Source of the DNA: JBFGCM01 sp041581135
Lineage (GTDB): Bacteria; Actinomycetota; Acidimicrobiia; Spongiisociales; UBA5794
Direction of reading: 5' to 3'
DNA: 5,999 nucleotides
Assembly: GCA_041581135.1 (NCBI GenBank)
Contig: JBFGCM010000136.1
Coordinates: 1-5,999, forward strand
This document shows positions 1 to 5,487 of the stretch, piece by piece; within the stretch, counting starts at the first letter, position 1, and every line of letters starts with the position of its first letter. The notes under the pieces were generated by a model. It saw nothing but the letters and a program-made list of their open reading frames with translations, searched no databases and was not told the DNA's origin. The position numbers were made by a program, and so were the translations under genes.

Positions 1-39
1 AGGGTGCCAGGCACGGTGATCGGCAGGTGGCCAGAATGA
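1..39 (+). CDS. Possible C-terminal tail of an upstream gene (partial)
   Basis: Reading frame 1 is open from the window edge and ends at a TGA at 37-39, giving about 12 residues (RVPGTVIGRWPE). This would place the stop 4 bases before the GTG start of the next gene, as in a tight operon. Twelve residues are too few to identify a product, and 36 open bases in GC-rich DNA can easily occur by chance. The stretch may equally be non-coding. Confidence 0.2.
   Translation, partial: RVPGTVIGRWPE
32..37 (+). promoter_or_regulatory. Possible -10 box for the SnoaL-like gene
   Basis: CAGAAT matches the TATAAT consensus at four of six positions. Its last T lies exactly 7 bases before the GTG start at 44, the spacing expected if transcription begins at the first base of the start codon. 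No -35 hexamer is recognisable. The call is weak on its own and gains a little support from the similar placement before selA and the receiver gene. Confidence 0.25.
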
Positions 40-43
40 GACC

Positions 44-466
44 GTGCACTCTGCAGCTCCCAGCAACGCCGGTCTCGTCCGTCTCATCTTCGAGGAAGGA
101 TGGAATCAGCAGAGGTTCGGCTACCTGGCAGATCGGACCGCACCCGCGATCCCATTCCACTATCACGGCACGACCACTCACGTCGTCGCAGAGTCGCTGC
201 CCGGTCTCGTGCAATCCTGGCGTGACGCGTTTCCAGACCTCGAGATCGTGATCCGTCATCTCGTGACCGAAGACGACCTCGTAGCCGTTTCGCTGGTGCT
301 TCGCGGAACCCACGAAGGACCTTGGTGGGGGGTCTCACCAAGCGGGAAACGGGTGGAAGTCGAGGAGATGATGTTCTTCCGCTTCGAGGACGATGTCCTG
401 GTCGAGATGTGGGAAGTCTTCGACGAGCACGGGCTGAGGGCGCAGATCCGGGCCGACGAGGACTGA
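44..466 (+). CDS. SnoaL-like / ester-cyclase family protein
   Basis: This is a 140-residue protein of the NTF2-like superfamily, closest by eye to the SnoaL-like polyketide cyclase or 'ester cyclase' group. What is visible: an N-terminal helix (LVRLIFEEGWNQQRF), a central 'SWRDAFPDLEIVIRHLVTEDD' type segment at about residues 58-78, the strand VAVSLVLRGTHEG, the segment SPSGKRVEVEEMMFFRFEDD, and a C-terminal strand with VEMWEVFDEHGLRAQI. That order is typical of SnoaL-fold proteins, which form a cone-shaped alpha+beta barrel around a small hydrophobic pocket. Family members range from polyketide aldol cyclases to many small soluble proteins of unknown substrate. With no polyketide genes nearby, a specific reaction should not be assigned. 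The GTG at 44 is chosen because an in-frame TGA lies at 17-19 and no other start codon lies between. There is no clear Shine-Dalgarno. The length is normal for the family. Confidence 0.8.
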   Translation: MHSAAPSNAGLVRLIFEEGWNQQRFGYLADRTAPAIPFHYHGTTTHVVAESLPGLVQSWRDAFPDLEIVIRHLVTEDDLVAVSLVLRGTHEGPWWGVSPSGKRVEVEEMMFFRFEDDVLVEMWEVFDEHGLRAQIRADED

Positions 467-511
467 CGGGTATCTGCTGCGGCTGGGCGCGAGGAGGGAG
501 CCTCTCTGCGC

Positions 512-563
512 TCGGGATCGGAACCCGACGAGGAGTCGTCTTCGAGGCGGACCCGGAGTCCGC
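512..563. other. Three consecutive short inverted repeats in the gap before selA
   Basis: Three perfect short hairpins follow one another. The first is TCGGG/CCCGA at 512-516 and 524-528 with a 7-base loop. The second is GACGA/TCGTC at 527-531 and 536-540 with a 4-base loop; it shares two bases with the first, so both cannot form fully at once. The third is GCGGAC/GTCCGC at 547-552 and 558-563 with a 5-base loop. None is followed by a T-run on either strand, so they are not classical intrinsic terminators. They could end the SnoaL-like transcript, act as an operator or RNA structure ahead of selA, or be chance pairing in GC-rich DNA. Read on the minus strand the spacing recalls tRNA arms, but no functional tRNA can be built. 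Confidence 0.4.
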
Positions 564-601
564 AGGCGACGGCCCCCGAGAGCACCGTGCGACAACCCCT
601 C

Positions 602-607
602 TAACCT
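602..607 (+). promoter_or_regulatory. Probable -10 box for selA-selB
   Basis: TAACCT fits the actinobacterial TANNNT -10 pattern. Its last base lies 8 bases before the GTG of selA, so the transcript would start within a base or so of the start codon, giving a leaderless mRNA. This fits the absence of a Shine-Dalgarno upstream of selA. No convincing -35 is seen at the usual 16-18 base spacing (around 579-585). Confidence 0.45.
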
Positions 608-614
608 GACCGGC

Positions 615-1949
615 GTGGAACTCCGCGATCTGCCTTCGGTCGATCGGCTCGCCGGCTCGCTGGCCGAGCTGGGACCGCCATCGCTGGTGACCGAGGTGGC
701 ACGCCACGCGATCGAGGAGGGCCGACGTCGGCTGCTGGCCGATCCGGGCACCACCGTGGACGTGGAGGCCGACGCCCGATCCCAGCTCGCCCGACTGGCG
801 GCGGGTCGGCTGCGACGCCTCATCAACGCCACAGGAGTGCTGCTGCACACGAACTTGGGTCGTGCCCCACTGCCGCCGGAGGCGGCCGACGCCGCCCGCG
901 ACGTCGCAGTGGGCTACGCCAATGTGGAGTTCGACGTCACCACGGGCGAGCGCGGCGGCCGGGGTGGGTTCATCTCGCATCTCCTCACCACCCTCACCGG
1001 AGCCGAGTCCGGATTTGCCGTGAACAACAACGCCGGCGGCTTGCTGCTGGCCCTCGCCGCCCTCGCCAAGGGCGGGAGCGTGGTGGTATCGCGGGGGGAG
1101 CTCATCGAGATCGGCGGCTCGTTCCGCCTGCCATCCCTCATGGCGGCGTCGGGGGCGACGCTGGTGGAGGTGGGCACCACCAACCGCACTCGGATCTCGG
1201 ACTACGACGCGGAGGTCGGCCACGCCGCCGCGATCCTCAAGGTCCACCCCTCCAACTACCGCGTCGAGGGGTTCGCAGAGGACGTCAGCTATGCCGATCT
1301 TGCGGGCCTCGCCCATCGCCACGGCATCCCCTTCATCGCCGACGTCGGATCGGGTCTCCTCGATGCCAGAACCCCTTGGCTGGAGGGACCACCACCGTCG
1401 TGGGTGGGCCACGAGCCTGCTGTACGGCAGACCCTCGAAGACGGTGCCGACGTCGTGCTGTTCTCAGGCGACAAGCTCCTCGGCGGACCTCAGGCCGGAA
1501 TCGCGGTGGGCACGGCCGAAGCCGTCGGCGCCATGAAGCGCCATCCCATCGCCCGCGCCGTTCGGTGCGACGGGTCCACGTTGGCCGCCCTCGGTGCCAC
1601 CCTCGAGATGTACGCCGCGGGACACGGAGCCGATGTGCCGTTCTGGCGCATGGCGAGCGCCTCCTACGAAGCGCTGGAGGCTCGGTCGGCGGCCTTGCTG
1701 TCCGAGGCAGGCGTCGAGGGCACCATCCGGCCGGGCGAGTCGGTGCCCGGGGCCGGCAGCGTGCCCGGGGAGACGCTGCCCTCGCCCATCATCGAGATCG
1801 AAGGGTCGGTCGACCGGCGTTGGCACGGGCTGCTGGAACTGGGCGTGATTGCCCGAAGGCGAGAGGGCACGCTCATCCTCGACCTCCGCAGCGTGCTGCC
1901 CGAGGAGGACGACACGGTCACCAAGGCGCTGAGCGCAGCATGCGCCTGA
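615..1949 (+). CDS. selA: L-seryl-tRNA(Sec) selenium transferase SelA
   Basis: SelA is a cytosolic PLP-dependent enzyme that converts seryl-tRNA(Sec) to selenocysteyl-tRNA(Sec) using selenophosphate, the last step in making the 21st amino acid. The protein has 444 residues, close to the roughly 460 usual for bacterial SelA. Family landmarks appear in order: the N-terminal tRNA-binding region opening with LRDLPSVDRL (residues 3-12), INATGVLLHTNLGRAPL (70-86), the SRGELIEIGGSFRLP segment (159-173), GTTNRT (187-192), KVHPSNYRVEGF (209-220), IADVGSGLL (241-249) and the PLP-lysine motif FSGDKLLGGPQAG, with the Schiff-base lysine at K287. The GTG start is the first ATG, GTG or TTG in this frame downstream of the previous gene, and it places the family N-terminal motif at once. 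It has no Shine-Dalgarno and is probably leaderless. selB follows 9 bases after the stop. I see no missing catalytic residue, so the enzyme should be functional. Identification is firm. Confidence 0.97.
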   Translation: MELRDLPSVDRLAGSLAELGPPSLVTEVARHAIEEGRRRLLADPGTTVDVEADARSQLARLAAGRLRRLINATGVLLHTNLGRAPLPPEAADAARDVAVGYANVEFDVTTGERGGRGGFISHLLTTLTGAESGFAVNNNAGGLLLALAALAKGGSVVVSRGELIEIGGSFRLPSLMAASGATLVEVGTTNRTRISDYDAEVGHAAAILKVHPSNYRVEGFAEDVSYADLAGLAHRHGIPFIADVGSGLLDARTPWLEGPPPSWVGHEPAVRQTLEDGADVVLFSGDKLLGGPQAGIAVGTAEAVGAMKRHPIARAVRCDGSTLAALGATLEMYAAGHGADVPFWRMASASYEALEARSAALLSEAGVEGTIRPGESVPGAGSVPGETLPSPIIEIEGSVDRRWHGLLELGVIARRREGTLILDLRSVLPEEDDTVTKALSAACA

Positions 1950-1955
1950 GGTGAT
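1948..1955 (+). promoter_or_regulatory. Strong Shine-Dalgarno for selB overlapping the selA stop
   Basis: GAGGTGAT matches the anti-Shine-Dalgarno of 16S rRNA along its length. The GAGGTG core (1948-1953) sits 5 bases before the GTG start of selB and shares two bases with the selA TGA at 1947-1949. This fixes the selB start and implies that ribosomes ending selA load directly onto selB, which would couple the two proteins' synthesis. Confidence 0.85.
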
Positions 1956-1958
1956 CTG

Positions 1959-3755
1959 GTGCCGATCGTTGGTACTGCGGGTCACGTCGACCATGGCAAG
2001 TCGACGCTCATAGCCGCCCTCACCGGGCGGGATCCCGACCGGTGGGCCGAGGAGAAGGAGCGAGGGCTCACCATCGACCTCGGCTTCGCGTGGTCCACCC
2101 TGGCCGACGGCACCGAAGTGGGATTCGTCGACGTTCCCGGCCACGAGCGATTCATGAAGAACATGCTCGCCGGGGTGGGTGGAATCGACGTCGCCCTGCT
2201 GGTGGTGGCGGCGGACGAGGGCTGGATGCCGCAATCGGAGGAGCATCTCGGCGTGCTGGATCTGTTGGGCATCCGCCACGGCGTGGTGGCACTGACGCGT
2301 ATCGATCTGGTCGACGATGACCTCGCCGAGTTGGCTGCGCTCGAGACGGCGGAGCAGCTGGAGGGCACCACCCTGGAGGACGCACGCATCGTGCCGGTGT
2401 CCGCAGTGACGGGCGCCGGCCTCGATGAACTGCGCGCCGCACTCGGGGAGGCCCTGGCAGCTGCCGGAGAGCCTCGCGACATCGGCCGCCCCCGGTTGTG
2501 GGTGGATCGGGCGTTCGTCATCTCCGGTGCCGGCCTGGTGGTCACCGGCACCCTGCTCGACGGTTCGGTCGCCGTCGGCGATCAGGTGGCACTGTGGCCC
2601 GACGCAACCCCGAGTCGAGTGCGGTCCATCCAGAGCCACGAAGCCGGCCAGGAGGTGGCGGCGCCGGGATCTCGCACCGCCCTGAACCTGGTCGGCGTCG
2701 ACAGACCCGACATCGAGCGGGGTTCCATGGTGGGGGCACCTGGCCAGTGGCGACCCACCACCCGGGCGTTGGTGGATGTGCGTGCGATACGCGGCCTCGA
2801 GGAGCCACTCGGCGACCGGGGTGCGTACCACCTGCACGTGGGCAGCGCAGCCGTGCCGGTGCGGATGCGGATCGTCGAACGAGGCTCCATCGAGTCCGGC
2901 GCTGATCCGGTGGCGGCCGTGCTCAGCTTGCAGACCCCACTCCCCCTCACCATGGGCGATCGCTTCGTCCTGCGCGAGGTGGGGCGGAAGGCCGTCGTGG
3001 GCGGCGGCGTGGTGCTCGACCCCGATCCGGATCCACGCACTGCGTCTGCGGCCGCTGCCGCCGATCGGCTGCGGGCGGTGGTAGGCAGCGAGGGTCGGGC
3101 GAATGCGCTGCTGGAGCTGCGCGGGACTGCCTCACTGGCGGACCTGGCCGCCGAGACCGGCGGCGATCAGCTCACCGATGGCCTGGTGGTTGCCGGCGTC
3201 GGGGTCGCCGCAGGCGAGGCGCGGCGCATCCAAGAGGCGATGGTCGCCGCGGTGCAGGCGTACCAGGAGGCGAACCCGCTGCGGCCGGGCATGCCGCGGG
3301 CTCAGGTGATCCAGGCGGCCGGCACCGCGGAAGCGGTGGCGGCGGCACTCTTCGAGGCTGCGGGCCTACACGATGAGGGGTCGACGGTGCGCACCGCCGA
3401 CTTCGCAGGAGGCTGGGGACCCGAGGAGGAGGCGCAGTGGGAGGCCGCCCGGGCCACGCTGCTGGCGAGCGGACTGGCGGCGCCGCGGGCGTCGAGCCTG
3501 GAGCTGAACCAAGAGGCCTATCACGCCTTGCTTCGCGACGAGCGGCTCGTACGGATCGACGCCGACCTGGTGTACCTCCCAGAGCAGATCGAGGAGATCA
3601 AGGAGCGGGTCATGGCCATGGACGACGGGTTCACCGTGGCCCAGTTCCGGGATGCGCTCGGGTTGAGCCGGCGCCAGGCCGTGCCTCTGCTCGAGTGGCT
3701 GGACGGCGCAGGCGTCACCCGCCGCCAGGGTGATGTACGGGTGGTACGCCGCTGA
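1959..3755 (+). CDS. selB: Selenocysteine-specific elongation factor SelB
   Basis: SelB is a GTPase that replaces EF-Tu for selenocysteyl-tRNA(Sec), bringing it to ribosomes paused at UGA codons marked by a SECIS hairpin. The 598-residue length is close to the 614 of E. coli SelB. The G domain is complete: P-loop GHVDHGKST at residues 8-16, switch I ERGLTIDLGFAW with T38, DVPGHERF at 58-65, base-recognition TRID at 113-116 and SAV at 148-150. Two beta-barrel domains follow (about 175-360), including VISGAGLVVTGTLLDG and the domain III segment MGDRFVLREVGRKAVVGGG (332-350). The C-terminal part is the winged-helix array that binds SECIS RNA. Its last module (about 550-598) has the conserved FTVAQFRDALGLSRRQAVPL and ends GDVRVVRR. 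The stretch from about 360 to 480 is rich in alanine, as in other high-GC versions. It overlaps selA's translation signal and has no promoter of its own in the 9-base gap. It appears intact. Confidence 0.97.
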   Translation: MPIVGTAGHVDHGKSTLIAALTGRDPDRWAEEKERGLTIDLGFAWSTLADGTEVGFVDVPGHERFMKNMLAGVGGIDVALLVVAADEGWMPQSEEHLGVLDLLGIRHGVVALTRIDLVDDDLAELAALETAEQLEGTTLEDARIVPVSAVTGAGLDELRAALGEALAAAGEPRDIGRPRLWVDRAFVISGAGLVVTGTLLDGSVAVGDQVALWPDATPSRVRSIQSHEAGQEVAAPGSRTALNLVGVDRPDIERGSMVGAPGQWRPTTRALVDVRAIRGLEEPLGDRGAYHLHVGSAAVPVRMRIVERGSIESGADPVAAVLSLQTPLPLTMGDRFVLREVGRKAVVGGGVVLDPDPDPRTASAAAAADRLRAVVGSEGRANALLELRGTASLADLAAETGGDQLTDGLVVAGVGVAAGEARRIQEAMVAAVQAYQEANPLRPGMPRAQVIQAAGTAEAVAAALFEAAGLHDEGSTVRTADFAGGWGPEEEAQWEAARATLLASGLAAPRASSLELNQEAYHALLRDERLVRIDADLVYLPEQIEEIKERVMAMDDGFTVAQFRDALGLSRRQAVPLLEWLDGAGVTRRQGDVRVVRR

Positions 3756-3764
3756 AGGTGAGGG

Positions 3765-4022
3765 TCAGCCCACGTGCCGGGCCAAGACCTGACGGCGCTC
3801 CGCCTCGGTGAGCCCGCCCCAGATGCCATACGGCTCGCGGATCTCCATGGCGTAGTCCAGGCAGTCGAGCTTCACCGGGCAGACCTTGCAGATCGCCTTC
3901 GCCCTGGTCTCTCGTCGCTCTCGTTCGTCTTTGCGTTCCGCCGTATTCGGTGGGAAGAAGAGGTGGGAATGGTTTCCTCGGCACAGTGCGACGGGCTGCC
4001 AAGAACGATCGAGAGGGATCAA
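3765..4022 (-). CDS. WhiB-family iron-sulfur transcriptional regulator
   Basis: This 85-residue protein has every WhiB hallmark. Four cysteines that bind a redox- and NO-sensitive [4Fe-4S] cluster are at C14, C45, C48 and C54 (C-X30-C-X2-C-X5-C). The LFFP motif is at 21-24, and the G[IVL]WGG turn at 66-70 (GIWGG) precedes the helix LTEAERRQVLARHVG. WhiB-like proteins usually act by binding region 4 of the main sigma factor and altering promoter choice in cell division, sporulation, stress or redox response. This one lacks a long basic C-terminal tail, and I cannot place it in a numbered subclass. A charged stretch (AERKDERERRETRAKA) separates the first cysteine from the CxxC. The start is read as TTG at 4022, the only usual start codon between the upstream in-frame TGA (about 4090) and the first conserved residues. 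The gene converges on selB with 9 bases between stops and no visible terminator. Confidence 0.93.
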   Translation of the reverse strand: MIPLDRSWQPVALCRGNHSHLFFPPNTAERKDERERRETRAKAICKVCPVKLDCLDYAMEIREPYGIWGGLTEAERRQVLARHVG

Positions 4023-4062
4023 GATGGGGGTCTCGCTTTCATCCGCGTCCGGAGTGAGCGGA

Positions 4063-4071
4063 AAGCTAACA
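4063..4071 (-). promoter_or_regulatory. Probable extended -10 promoter of the whiB-like gene
   Basis: On the minus strand TGT precedes TAGCTT, matching an extended -10 (TGN-TANNNT). The TAGCTT hexamer runs from 4068 to 4063, so transcription would start near 4056 and leave a leader of roughly 33 bases before the TTG start. The segment at the -35 distance (4091-4086, TGGTGA) is a poor match to TTGACA. This would give whiB its own promoter although it lies downstream of nfeD on the same strand. Confidence 0.4.
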
Positions 4072-4072
4072 G

Positions 4073-4105
4073 GGGTTCTCGACCCTCACCAGGAAGATTC
4101 TGGTG
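4073..4105 (-). other. Two tandem hairpins between nfeD and the whiB promoter
   Basis: A 6-base perfect inverted repeat, CACCAG/CTGGTG at 4087-4092 and 4100-4105 with a 7-base loop, begins 12 bases beyond the nfeD stop. A second, weaker one, GGGT/ACCC at 4073-4076 and 4082-4085, lies next to it. Neither is followed by a T-run. The first overlaps the expected -35 of the whiB promoter, so it may be an operator, or the pair may form a Rho-assisted end for nfeD mRNA. Chance remains possible for stems this short. Confidence 0.35.
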
Positions 4106-4116
4106 GAAACCGCTAG

Positions 4117-5373
4117 CTACTCGCGAACAGGATCGACCTCCAGCAGGATGCCCTTCACCTCGATCACCACCACCGTATCTCCAGGTGAGATTCCGGCGGC
4201 TCTGGTCGACCGGGCCCGCCATCGGGCGCCGTCGATGGTCACCACGCCCTCCGGATCGAAAGGAGTCGCCACCACTCCTTCCTTGCCGACCAGGTGCTCC
4301 CGGCCGATCGTCCGGGTGGAGAACCGGGCTCGCACGACAGTGCTGAGGGCGAACACGTAGAACAGCGCCACGCCGATGACCGTGAGGACCACGACCGGCC
4401 ACTTCGCGGCGAACTGCGGCGATGCGTCCACCAGCAGCCGCCCACCGGTCAGGAGCGCTGCGGTGCCGGCGACACTCCGCCATCCGAGACGGTTGTGCTG
4501 GAAGTCGACGGTGTAGAGCCACAGACCGACGACGGCCAGTCCGAGCGCCCACCATCGCACCGGCAGCGTGGCCAGGCCGTACCCGGCGATGAACAGTGAC
4601 ACGACGGCGACGGCCGCTGTGACCCCGGCGCCGGCCGCGTAGAACTCGAACGCCGCCGCAGCCAGTCCCGCCATCAGGAAGAAGAAGGTCGCCTCCGGCG
4701 TGCTGGCCAGGCGCAAGAACCTCGTCCAGAGACTGGCCTTGACGAAGCGCACCTCACCCGCCGGTACGACGGTCTGGGTGCCGTCGTCGTTGGTGACGGT
4801 GTCGGCCGTGTCGAGCACCACGTCGGCGCCGTCGACGGTGACCGTGGCGCCGTCGAGGCCGACGATGAACTGCCCGATGGAGGGCACCAGCTCGTCAACC
4901 AATCCCGGTACCGGCGCGGTCAGCTGGAGCTCGGCGTCCGCGAAGTCTTCGAGACCGGAGGGGATGCTCGGTGCCGGAATGCCCACCACCCACGGGTCGA
5001 GGTAGCCGATCGCCACCCCGGGCGCTGCGCCGGGCAGCTGCGCGGAGGCGAGCAACATGGCGGCGCCACCGTAGGCTCGCGCCGGACGGGCACCCACGTA
5101 CACGGCGACCGGTGTGGGCGGATCGGCGACCAGGTCGAGCAGCTCGAGGAACTCGGCCTCGCCGGACGACACGCCCGGCGAGTCGACCTGGAGCACCACC
5201 ACATCCGCATTGGACGAGCGAATCGTCTCTGCGGCGAATGAGCTGAGCCGGGCATCGATCGGGCCCGACACTTCGACGACATCGACCACGGCTCCGCTCT
5301 GGGCGGATGACGGCAGCGATGCCCCCAAGGCGGCAACGATGACGAGCGCGGCAAGCAGCAGTCGGCGGATCAC
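4117..5373 (-). CDS. NfeD-family membrane protein with degenerate ClpP-like protease domain
   Basis: This 418-residue protein has the full-length NfeD plan. It starts with a signal peptide (residues 1 to about 24, cleavage near SSA). A ClpP/crotonase-like domain follows (about 29-185; VVEVSGPIDARLSSFAAETI, VVLQVDSPG, PVAVYVGARPARA, APGVAIG, GLVDELVPSIGQFIVGLDG). Next is a membrane region with about four to five helices (roughly 226-345, including AAGAGVTAAVAVVSLFIAGYGLATLPV), then a C-terminal OB-fold NfeD domain (about 355-415; GREHLVGKEGVVATPFDPEG, GDTVVVIEVKGILLEV). In active relatives such as Pyrococcus PH1510 a Ser-Lys dyad cleaves stomatin. Here glycine (G102) stands at the serine position and no lysine occurs before residue 212. 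The segment that would carry the lysine helix is shortened. It is therefore probably a pseudoprotease, perhaps a scaffold for membrane quality control. The GTG start is certain because an in-frame TAA lies 15 bases upstream. No stomatin or flotillin partner gene is visible. Confidence 0.88.
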   Translation of the reverse strand: MIRRLLLAALVIVAALGASLPSSAQSGAVVDVVEVSGPIDARLSSFAAETIRSSNADVVVLQVDSPGVSSGEAEFLELLDLVADPPTPVAVYVGARPARAYGGAAMLLASAQLPGAAPGVAIGYLDPWVVGIPAPSIPSGLEDFADAELQLTAPVPGLVDELVPSIGQFIVGLDGATVTVDGADVVLDTADTVTNDDGTQTVVPAGEVRFVKASLWTRFLRLASTPEATFFFLMAGLAAAAFEFYAAGAGVTAAVAVVSLFIAGYGLATLPVRWWALGLAVVGLWLYTVDFQHNRLGWRSVAGTAALLTGGRLLVDASPQFAAKWPVVVLTVIGVALFYVFALSTVVRARFSTRTIGREHLVGKEGVVATPFDPEGVVTIDGARWRARSTRAAGISPGDTVVVIEVKGILLEVDPVRE

Positions 5374-5382
5374 GGTGGCGCC

Positions 5383-5388
5383 ATGTTA
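5383..5388 (-). promoter_or_regulatory. Probable -10 box for the nfeD-family gene
   Basis: TAACAT on the minus strand fits the TANNNT pattern, with its last T 10 bases before the GTG start at 5373. Transcription would begin about 3 bases before the start codon, giving a nearly leaderless mRNA. No Shine-Dalgarno and no convincing -35 are visible. Confidence 0.4.
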
Positions 5389-5457
5389 GGTACCCGCAGC
5401 GCACACCAGACGTGCCGCCATGAGCACGGCGAGCAGGTCAGCCGCCACGGGGGCCGG

Positions 5458-5473
5458 CGGGGCCCTGGCCCCG
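5458..5473. repeat. GC-rich palindrome in the nfeD/receiver divergent promoter region
   Basis: A 16-base palindrome has arms CGGGGCC and GGCCCCG around a central CT. It ends 3 bases before the -10 box of the receiver gene, so it lies within the promoter spacer where a bound regulator could block polymerase. An overlapping inverted repeat, GCCGG at 5453-5457 and CCGGC at 5471-5475, offers an alternative pairing. Its position in a 114-base divergent intergenic region makes an operator plausible, but GC-only palindromes arise readily in this composition. Nothing else in that region (5374-5487) looks like a gene. Confidence 0.35.
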
Positions 5474-5475
5474 GC

Positions 5476-5481
5476 TAATCT
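5476..5481 (+). promoter_or_regulatory. Probable -10 box for the receiver-domain gene
   Basis: TAATCT is a good TANNNT -10 hexamer, and its last T is exactly 7 bases before the ATG at 5488. Transcription would therefore start at the A of the start codon, giving a leaderless mRNA. The intervening bases contain no Shine-Dalgarno. No -35 consensus is evident. Confidence 0.5.
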
Positions 5482-5487
5482 CGGCCC

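Noticed and set aside
512..528. An anticodon arm on the plus strand with loop ATCGGAA (proline CGG-like).
   Set aside because: No T-arm with a TTCRA loop follows at the right distance, and no acceptor stem pairs.
322..609. Plus-strand frame spanning the end of the SnoaL-like gene and the gap, as a possible small gene before selA.
   Set aside because: It overlaps the SnoaL-like gene for half its length, is very rich in Gly and Arg, and has no domain or ribosome site.
467..614. A tRNA(Sec) gene (selC) on the minus strand, suggested by three hairpins in tRNA-like order.
   Set aside because: The would-be T-loop is TTCCGAT, lacking the purine-A of TTCRA. The anticodon would read CCG rather than TCA. 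No 7-8 base acceptor stem, proper D-arm or CCA end can be formed.
84..1412. Long minus-strand open frame (442 codons) across the SnoaL-like gene and selA.
   Set aside because: It is antisense to two well-supported genes, rich in Arg, Ser and Gly with no recognisable domain, as expected of the mirror frame in high-GC coding DNA.
1464..2837. Long minus-strand open frame (457 codons) across selA and selB.
   Set aside because: It is antisense to two certain genes, and its composition (Gly, His, Gln, Arg rich) shows no protein-family signature.
615..3755. A selenoprotein hidden in the window through an in-frame TGA.
   Set aside because: Each called gene is full length for its family and ends at a normal C-terminus. 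No meaningful family sequence continues past any of their TGA stops.
3753..3767. A shared bidirectional terminator between convergent selB and whiB.
   Set aside because: Only 9 bases separate the stop codons, with no inverted repeat and no T-run.
3774..4346. Plus-strand frame opposite whiB and the end of nfeD.
   Set aside because: It is antisense to genes with clear family motifs, and the translation looks random.
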